A stretch of DNA of 64,000 nucleotides from Acinetobacter terrae (GTDB lineage: Bacteria > Pseudomonadota > Gammaproteobacteria > Pseudomonadales > Moraxellaceae), in assembly GCF_013004375.1 (NCBI RefSeq), contig NZ_JABERI010000030.1, forward strand, positions 1 to 64,000, written 5' to 3'. Below are positions 58,359 through 64,000 of the stretch, in pieces; within the stretch, counting starts at the first letter, position 1, and every line of letters begins with the position of its first letter. Below the pieces are notes generated by a model. It had not been told where the DNA came from, did no database searches, and was given only the letters and a program-made list of their open reading frames with translations. Made by a program: the position numbers and the translations under genes.

Positions 58359-58492
58359 AGCGTGGAATGCCTCACTGCAATTTCATTGGCCGTTCTTATT
58401 TGAACAGGCTTGTTAGAATTATAAAAACCGTTTTTTCAGTATATCTTTTTTCAAAAATAAAAGAACCGATTTCTGTGTAAGGAAAAGTGAAT

Positions 58493-58520
58493 AAAAAGCC
58501 ACTGAAAACAGTGGCTTTTT
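58493..58520 (-). terminator. intrinsic terminator of cysH
   Basis: Perfect arms AAAAAGCCACTG and CAGTGGCTTTTT around AAAA, directly after the cysH stop on the minus strand. Confidence 0.9.
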
Positions 58521-58529
58521 ATTGAAAAA

Positions 58530-59264
58530 TTATTTTTTTAGGTTTCCAGCATGTAATCCACATTCTTTATGGGTGGCTTCTTCCCACCACCAACGACCTT
58601 CACGTTCATGTTGGTTCGGGAGGACGGGGCGAGTACAGGGTTCACAGCCAATAGAAATAAAACCACGTTCATGCAACGGATTATAAGGAATCTCCATCAT
58701 ACGAATATAATTCCAGACATCCGCGCTTGACCAGTTGGCTAGCGGATTATACTTAATTAACTGCTTACCTGGACCAGAAAAACCGGCATCGGCCTCAACC
58801 ACAGGAATTTCATTACGAGTACCCGGACTTTGATCTTTACGCTGACCGGTAATCCAGCCATCTAATGTTGCCAGTTTTTTACGTAAAGGTTGAACTTTAC
58901 GGATGCCGCAACATTCCTTATGTCCATCTTGATAGAAGCTAAAGAAACCTTTTTCCGTGACCAGTTGTTGCATCGTTTCTGTTTCTGGGAAGCAAATTTC
59001 GATATCAATATTGTAATGTTTACGAACTTGGTCGATAAATTGATAAGTTTCTGCGTGTAAACGACCGGTATCTAAACTAAAGACACGAAATGGTTTACCG
59101 AGGTGAGAGGCCATATCAATCAAAACCACATCTTCAGCACCTGAAAATGAAATGGCAATTTCACCTTCTTGACTTAAAGCAAGTTCCAGAATCTCGCTGG
59201 GAGATTTATCGGCATATTCAGATGCAAGTGCATCGACAAGGTCAATGGTGGGGATCGTAGTCAT
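58530..59264 (-). CDS. cysH: phosphoadenylyl/adenylyl-sulfate reductase
   Basis: 244-residue thioredoxin-dependent reductase of assimilatory sulfate reduction, producing sulfite. The P-loop-like [12 protein letters not shown] and [11 protein letters not shown] bind the nucleotide. Cysteine pairs ECCGIRK (C118, C119) and CEPC (C207, C210) form the [4Fe-4S] site that marks the APS-using type, and the catalytic cysteine is in KECGLH (C235). So APS is the likely substrate despite the cysH name. AGGA precedes the ATG. Divergent from thrH; monocistronic. Confidence 0.93.
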   Translation of the reverse strand: MTTIPTIDLVDALASEYADKSPSEILELALSQEGEIAISFSGAEDVVLIDMASHLGKPFRVFSLDTGRLHAETYQFIDQVRKHYNIDIEICFPETETMQQLVTEKGFFSFYQDGHKECCGIRKVQPLRKKLATLDGWITGQRKDQSPGTRNEIPVVEADAGFSGPGKQLIKYNPLANWSSADVWNYIRMMEIPYNPLHERGFISIGCEPCTRPVLPNQHEREGRWWWEEATHKECGLHAGNLKK

Positions 59265-59463
59265 GACAGTTCCTGGCGTATAGGCTTGGACACTTAAAAA
59301 CCTATATTAATTTAATTCACAACGATTTTAATAGAATTGAAATAGCCTGCTTATCACTAAAAAATAAATACTTATGAATAAAACAGATTTAAAAAACAGC
59401 ACATAGACTGTCAATTTTTAAGCTATGATAGCGCAAAATTTTTCACTGACATTGGGAGAACCC

Positions 59464-60081
59464 ATGGAAATCGTATGTCTTGATCTTGAGGGTGTGTTAG
59501 TTCCAGAAATTTGGATTAACTTCGCCAAGAAAACTGGAATTAAAGCATTGGAAGCAACTACACGTGATATCCCAGACTACGATGTGTTGATGACGCAGCG
59601 CCTGAATATTTTAAAAGAGCACGGCTTAGGCTTAAATGATATTCAGGAAGTGATTGCAGATATGGGACCATTCCCAGGTGCAAAAGAATTTGTGAAATGG
59701 GTGAGTACTCATTTTCAACTCATTATTCTTTCAGATACGTTTTATGAATTTGCTCATCCACTCATGAAGCAATTGGATTGGCCGACTATTTTCTGTCATA
59801 AGTTGGAAACGGATGAAGCGGGCATGATCTCTGCCTATAAACTTCGCCAGCCCGATCAAAAGCGTCAAGCTGTTAAAGCACTGCACGGTTTGAACTTCCG
59901 TGTAATTGCAGCGGGTGACTCGTATAACGATACTACGATGCTAGGTGAAGCTGATCATGGTTTCTTGTTTGATGCGCCTGAAAACGTGATTGCTGAATTC
60001 CCGCAATTTCCACCAATTCATGGTTATGAAGCGTTAAAAGAAGCCATTCGTAATGCTTCAGTTCGCGATATTCCAGCTTAA
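59464..60081 (+). CDS. thrH: bifunctional phosphoserine phosphatase/homoserine phosphotransferase
   Basis: 205-residue HAD-superfamily enzyme, same length as P. aeruginosa ThrH, which dephosphorylates phosphoserine and can transfer the phosphate to homoserine. Motif I is CLDLEGVLVPEIW (nucleophile Asp7, with Glu in the +2 position as in ThrH), motif II is LSDTF, and motif III/IV is AAGDSYNDTTMLGEA. The start at 59464 has GGGAGAACCC upstream and gives the family N-terminus MEIVCLDLEG; the 13-codon longer frame is rejected. Convergent with the first FadL-type gene. Confidence 0.93.
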   Translation: MEIVCLDLEGVLVPEIWINFAKKTGIKALEATTRDIPDYDVLMTQRLNILKEHGLGLNDIQEVIADMGPFPGAKEFVKWVSTHFQLIILSDTFYEFAHPLMKQLDWPTIFCHKLETDEAGMISAYKLRQPDQKRQAVKALHGLNFRVIAAGDSYNDTTMLGEADHGFLFDAPENVIAEFPQFPPIHGYEALKEAIRNASVRDIPA

Positions 60082-60101
60082 TTAGATGTTTTAAGCAAAA
60101 G

Positions 60102-60132
60102 AGAAGGGGCGCTTAGAGCGCCCCTTCTTGTT
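60102..60132. terminator. bidirectional terminator between thrH and the first FadL-type gene
   Basis: Arms AGAAGGGGCGCT and AGCGCCCCTTCT around a few bases, followed by TGTTT. Very GC-rich stem. Confidence 0.88.
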
Positions 60133-60153
60133 TAATCCTAATTTTTAACGCAA

Positions 60154-61338
60154 TTAGAAGCGGTAACCGATTTTCATACCGTAGCCAATAGCATGATTAT
60201 CTTCGAAGCTACCTTTTACTATGCCACCTGTTTGAGCTTGTGCATCACCTAACCAGAAATATTTTACACCAGCTTGAATAAAGTAGTTTTCAGCGGGGCT
60301 ATATTGACCGCCTAAACCAACACTCCAATAACCTTCAGTAGGGCCTAAAGTTGTTACAGGATTACCTGCGCCAGAATCGTATCCAACCGCTGCTGTACCT
60401 GACCATTTATTATTAAATTTATGGCCTAACCCTACAGTTGCTGAATATTGATCATCTGAATAATTGATTAGGTCTTGTCCCATAATTTTTAACAATGCTG
60501 GGCTGACTGCAAATTGATCCCAATGTACCCAGCGTAAGTTAGCAAAAGCAAGAGTATTTGCTGCTACACCAGTTTGAAGGTCAACATTAACAGACTGCGG
60601 TGTTGTTGCATTTACCGTGCTGTTTACTTCACCTAATTGAGAGAAAACGTATTTTTGCTGAGGTGTCAGAATATTTGCATAATTTGGAGATTGAGCAATC
60701 GCAGGCAACATAGATGTTTCATGCGATTTAGCTTCATGTTTAATTTCAGAACGGTAAGTTACAGAAGCTTTTAATGCAATTTCAGGGATTTGATAAGCAA
60801 AACCAGCTAACCAACCATACGCTTCTTCTTGATCTACTTTAATGTTGTAGCCACTTAATAATGAGTAAGCTGCCCCACGTAATTTAATGTCAGCTTCAAC
60901 AGTTTGCCAAACCGGGCCAGCATAGAAATTCCAGTTTTCATTAGGTTGATAACCAATTAAAGCAGTTAGATTGTTGGTTCTTACTTCAACAGAAGTGCCT
61001 TCAGAACCATTTGAAAAGCTAGAACCATCTACTTGATAAGTCGCATCTGCACCATAAGGTTGGTCATATAAAAGACCTATGGAAATTTTATCAGTTGCTT
61101 GAACTTTAATGGCTGCAGAAGGGAAATAGTAGTCATCTCCCATATCTTCAACTTTATTACCGCTGTTATCTTTACCTTTAACAGTCGGATCAAGAACAGA
61201 AATACCAGCTTCAGCATAGTTACCTGATTGTAAAAAAGCTGAAATTGACTGTCCAGAACGGTCTAAGCCAGCAGCAAAAACTGAAGCAGATGGAAGTAAA
61301 CTGATTAAAATTGCTGAATGAATTACTGTAAGCTTCAT
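60154..61338 (-). CDS. OmpP1/FadL-family outer-membrane transporter, paralog 1
   Basis: 394-residue outer-membrane beta-barrel of the long-chain fatty acid/hydrocarbon transporter family. The signal peptide ends VFA-AGL. The mature N-terminus LDRSGQSISAFLQSGNY is the FadL hatch region. Amphipathic strands alternate through the body (for example WNFYAGPVWQTVEADIKLRG), and the last residues GMKIGYRF end in Phe, the BAM signal. Shares hatch and barrel phrases with the next gene, so they are a tandem duplication. Shorter than its neighbour (430) and E. coli FadL (446). The substrate is not shown by sequence. AGGGAAAAG precedes the ATG. Confidence 0.9.
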   Translation of the reverse strand: MKLTVIHSAILISLLPSASVFAAGLDRSGQSISAFLQSGNYAEAGISVLDPTVKGKDNSGNKVEDMGDDYYFPSAAIKVQATDKISIGLLYDQPYGADATYQVDGSSFSNGSEGTSVEVRTNNLTALIGYQPNENWNFYAGPVWQTVEADIKLRGAAYSLLSGYNIKVDQEEAYGWLAGFAYQIPEIALKASVTYRSEIKHEAKSHETSMLPAIAQSPNYANILTPQQKYVFSQLGEVNSTVNATTPQSVNVDLQTGVAANTLAFANLRWVHWDQFAVSPALLKIMGQDLINYSDDQYSATVGLGHKFNNKWSGTAAVGYDSGAGNPVTTLGPTEGYWSVGLGGQYSPAENYFIQAGVKYFWLGDAQAQTGGIVKGSFEDNHAIGYGMKIGYRF

Positions 61339-61667
61339 AGATTCTTTTCCCTGAGTCGCTTCATCTTTTTAAAAGTTACGGGAAAGTAACATAAATAAAA
61401 AAAGAGTAAACGCTGAGAACTGAGTGCAAAATGAACTGACTAATTCAAAAAATAGACTTGAATAGAGTAAAAGTACTAACAATACTTTTGTATATTAATG
61501 ATTTATAAGTAAAAAAATAGAGTAATAAGCTTAAAAAAATAGGGCAATATAAGTAATTTTTTTTGATCAAATTTAAAACATATAGATTGCGCTATTAAAA
61601 AAACAAGTGATGTAATGTAAAAAAGACCATTGTGAACAATGGTCTTTTATTAATTTATCAAATAATT
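61339..61667. other. 329-base gap between the FadL-type paralogs
   Basis: No gene. Contains the upstream region of paralog 1, including an element (61390-61413) shared with paralog 2, an AT-rich stretch, and the terminator of paralog 2 at 61620-61649. Confidence 0.6.
61620..61649 (-). terminator. intrinsic terminator of the second FadL-type gene
   Basis: Arms AAAAGACCATTGT and ACAATGGTCTTTT around two or three bases, with A and T runs, 18 bases after the stop on the minus strand. Confidence 0.88.
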
Positions 61668-62960
61668 TTAGAAGCGGTAGCCAATTTTTAAGCCGTATCC
61701 AAACGCATCATTATCTTCAAAGTCGGCAACATATGAGCTAGAGCCAAAATCAGAAGCTGCTTGAGCTTTTGCATCGCCTAACCAGAAGTATTTAACACCA
61801 CCAGCAATAAAGTAGTTTGGAGCAGGGCTAAATTGTAAACCTAGACCCACATTCCAATAACCTTCAGTAGGGCCTAAAGTAGAAACTGGGTTACCCGCAC
61901 CAGAGTCCCAACCTACAGAAACATTACCAGCCCATTGTTCGCTAAGTTTACGACCCACACCTACAGTTGCTGAGATTTGATCATCTGTATAAGAAACGAT
62001 ATCAAAACCATTAGGATTATTAGGAGTTGCACCTACAGCTCCTAATGCTTTTGAAACTTGCTCAAATTTTTCTGGACGAATCGAAAATTCTTTCCAATTT
62101 ACCCAGCGTAAATTAGCAAAGGCAACTGTATCTGCCATGATGCCTGTTTGAAAATCAAGATTTACAGATTGAGGTGTAGAGATCTTAGTATTTGTATTTA
62201 CATTATAGATTGCTGCAGCAGGATTCTGTGTAACCAACGCCAAAATATCACTACGGCCGTACTCATTTGTATCTAATTCATGCTCAATTTCAGAGCGATA
62301 CGTTAGAGATGCTTTTAATGCAATTTCAGGAATTTGATAGGCTAAACCTGCCAACCAACCAACAGCTGAGTCTTCGCTCATATTTGCATTATACTGTCCT
62401 AATGCAGTTGTACTACCATAAGCTAGACCACGTAATTGAACATTCCCTTCAACTGTTTGATACACTGGACCAGCATAAATATTGAAGTTTTCAGTTGGTT
62501 GATAGCCTAATAAAAGTGAAATATTTTCTGATTTTACTTCAACTTCAGTATTTTCAATACCATTATGGAAAACACCACCGGCTAATGGATTCAAATAAGT
62601 ATCGGTAGAGTAAGTCGCTTTAGCCCCGAATGGTTGATCGTAGAGTAAACCAAAAGAAAAATTATCAGTAAGTTGAAGTTTTAATGCAGCACTAGGGAAA
62701 TAGTAATCATCTGCCATTTCTCCAACTGAAGTTCCACGATAAGCAGGAGCTAAGGGTGCAGCTGCACCACCTGGTGTCCAATTATTTTGAACTTTACCAG
62801 AAGCACTTGGATCTAAAACAGAAATACCCGCTTCAAAATAGTTACCAGATTGTAGGAATGCTGAAATAGATTGACCTGAACGGTCTAGAGCGGCTGCGAA
62901 TGCACCTGACATTGGTACTGTTGCAAGAATCATCGCTGTACTAAGTGTTTTTAATTTCAT
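61668..62960 (-). CDS. OmpP1/FadL-family outer-membrane transporter, paralog 2
   Basis: 430-residue outer-membrane barrel. The signal peptide MKLKTLSTAMILATVPMSGA ends near FAA-ALD; the hatch is LDRSGQSISAFLQSGNYFEAG and the C-terminus is GLKIGYRF. Compared with paralog 1 it has longer loops, for instance a Gly/Ala/Pro insert near residue 70 (NWTPGGAAAPLAPAYRGTSV) and another near 300. Start at 62960 is set by AAGGAAAG and a normal signal peptide; the open frame begins eight codons earlier. Uptake of fatty acids or hydrocarbons would fit the wax ester synthase nearby, but that is inference. Confidence 0.9.
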   Translation of the reverse strand: MKLKTLSTAMILATVPMSGAFAAALDRSGQSISAFLQSGNYFEAGISVLDPSASGKVQNNWTPGGAAAPLAPAYRGTSVGEMADDYYFPSAALKLQLTDNFSFGLLYDQPFGAKATYSTDTYLNPLAGGVFHNGIENTEVEVKSENISLLLGYQPTENFNIYAGPVYQTVEGNVQLRGLAYGSTTALGQYNANMSEDSAVGWLAGLAYQIPEIALKASLTYRSEIEHELDTNEYGRSDILALVTQNPAAAIYNVNTNTKISTPQSVNLDFQTGIMADTVAFANLRWVNWKEFSIRPEKFEQVSKALGAVGATPNNPNGFDIVSYTDDQISATVGVGRKLSEQWAGNVSVGWDSGAGNPVSTLGPTEGYWNVGLGLQFSPAPNYFIAGGVKYFWLGDAKAQAASDFGSSSYVADFEDNDAFGYGLKIGYRF

Positions 62961-63780
62961 TGTCTGTCTTTCCTTGAGGTACAAATTTTTTTACTGCGGC
63001 TTTGTGTTATTTATGCTCAGTATTCATTTTTTGGTAACTTCGGTTTTTTACCGAATATCATTTGTTACTCCATGTCACAAAAATAACACAATAAAAAAAA
63101 GAGTAAATGCTCTAGAAAAACAAATAAGTGTATAAATACACTTTATTAGAGCTTTTAATCTAAACAGGGGTGGTGGTGTGTTTGTAATATATTGAAAAAT
63201 AAAAATAAAAAATGATTAATTGGGATTTGGTTTAGATTTCCATTTGATTAAAAAACAATCATTTAACGTGAAAAGTGTAGTAATAATTTGTTATCTAGAT
63301 CACACTATTTTTTTCTAGGAATTCTGTGGCTTAGATTAAAGAACTCAATATATTGAAGTCTGGATACTGGGAGCTATTTTTTAGGTTATATCTTTTTATA
63401 TTTATTCTGAATTTTTAAAAATTCCTGGTCTTATTTATGGGATTAGTAAAGTTTGAGTGGTGAATAAAAAATGTCATTGAAAGTGAATCGATTAAATATT
63501 TATTTCATGTGGAAATATGAGTTTCAGAGATTTTGTATATGAAAATTTTGTATTTCTCTAAAACGATTGTGCGCCCTGCGCGAATAGAACTTTTCTCTAA
63601 AGGCCTTTTATGTACTGCATTTGGGCTTTCATGTTTTTGATTTATATCCCTATTTGTATCCTTATTTACTTAAGTACCTTATGTTGGTGAAATGCCATTA
63701 TGGACGTGGATTCGAATCCTAAATAGGGATTCGAACTGGTGGGATCATTATGAATTGATATACGAGGAGAAATAAGATAG
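62961..63780. other. 820-base AT-rich gap
   Basis: No complete gene. The first 150 bases are the upstream region of FadL paralog 2, with the shared element at 63086-63110. Further on there is a perfect 12-base palindrome GGATTCGAATCC (63708-63719), a near copy GGGATTCGAAC (63726-63736), and a 10-bp inverted repeat ATCCCTATTT/AAATAGGGAT (63646-63655, 63721-63730). GAGGAGA at about 63763-63769 is the binding site for the next gene. Confidence 0.55.
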
Positions 63781-64000
63781 ATGCTTTTGGCCAATGATGA
63801 TCTTTTTGAGCTATGGCGTACAGAAATAGGATTAGATCGTTACACACGTGAAGGTGAATGGGCAACCAAGATAGGACAATTGGATATTTTTGATTGGAAA
63901 GACTTAGACTGCGTTATTGAGCAGTTGGATGGGGAGATTAAGAAAAGAAGAATGCGGAATTCATATTTTTTTATAAACCTTAGACTATTATGTTTTGCAT
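63781..64000 (+). CDS. 5' end of an unidentified gene, cut by the window edge
   Basis: Open frame from ATG at 63781 to the end of the window (73 codons): MLLANDDLFELWRTEIGLDR, then GEWATKIGQLDIFDWKDLD, CVIEQLDGEIKKRRMRNS and a more hydrophobic stretch. GAGGAGA lies about ten bases upstream. The pattern of a short N-terminal helix, a DW-x-DL-x-x-VIE segment and a following basic helix slightly recalls DUF29-type proteins, but the match is too thin to name. Not assigned. Confidence 0.5.
   Translation, partial: MLLANDDLFELWRTEIGLDRYTREGEWATKIGQLDIFDWKDLDCVIEQLDGEIKKRRMRNSYFFINLRLLCFA

Noticed and set aside
63700..63745. tRNA gene or tRNA fragment
   Set aside because: Only a T-arm-like palindrome is present; no acceptor stem, anticodon arm or CCA-adjacent pairing is found around it.

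Overview
The window is a stretch of chromosome from an Acinetobacter-type gammaproteobacterium (Moraxellaceae). Several signs agree: base composition is moderately AT-rich; there is a bifunctional wax ester synthase/diacylglycerol acyltransferase of the A. baylyi type; and the neighbourhoods dut-algC-argB, pilT-pilU-yggS, minC-minD-minE, gatCAB facing mreBCD-maf-rng, bamE facing fur, and tandem FadL-type porins are all present. The species cannot be fixed from the sequence alone. Most of the window is ordinary core genome with short intergenic gaps and clear intrinsic terminators. I see no rRNA, tRNA, CRISPR array, prophage or complete insertion sequence.

Layout. 0-9 kb: the 3' end of tuf, a predicted metal-dependent hydrolase, rimI, the two N-degron tagging transferases bpt and aat, trxB, ftsK and an AEC-family permease. 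9-16.5 kb: a PA4642-family protein, the Min division-site operon, a membrane protein with a voltage-sensor-like helix, a PlsC-type acyltransferase, an OmpA-type lipoprotein and rep helicase. 16.5-28 kb: dut, algC, argB, a class II amidotransferase, a hemerythrin, an SNF-like transporter coupled to rnfH, bamE/fur, the pilT/pilU motor ATPases, yggS and a thioesterase. 28-39 kb: sbcCD nuclease, a VOC protein, a PAS-GGDEF diguanylate cyclase behind a long leader, a secreted hydrolase resembling methyl parathion hydrolase, metG and a HEPN-like protein.

39.6-48.7 kb is the accessory-looking part. It has long gene-poor gaps with strong inverted repeats, a small gene with its own palindrome, sbmA, a DUF1176 protein, two secreted proteins of unknown role, REP-like repeats, an M15-peptidase-like gene whose start codon appears to be lost, and a very AT-rich two-gene unit with ATGA overlap. 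The first gene of that unit resembles the N-terminus of putative phage abortive-infection proteins, and the 3' end of the second runs into the gatB terminator. This unit is the best candidate for an undescribed system, although a split single gene is a real alternative.

48.7-64 kb returns to core genes: gatB, gatA and gatC divergent from mreB, mreC, mreD, maf and rng; a small PA1571-family gene; the wax ester synthase; cysH; thrH; two tandem FadL-family outer-membrane proteins that share an upstream element; an 800-base AT-rich gap; and the 5' end of an unidentified gene cut by the window edge. Wherever the longest open frame carried an implausible N-terminus, I moved the start to a codon supported by a ribosome binding site, family length, or overlap with the neighbour, and the entry says so.
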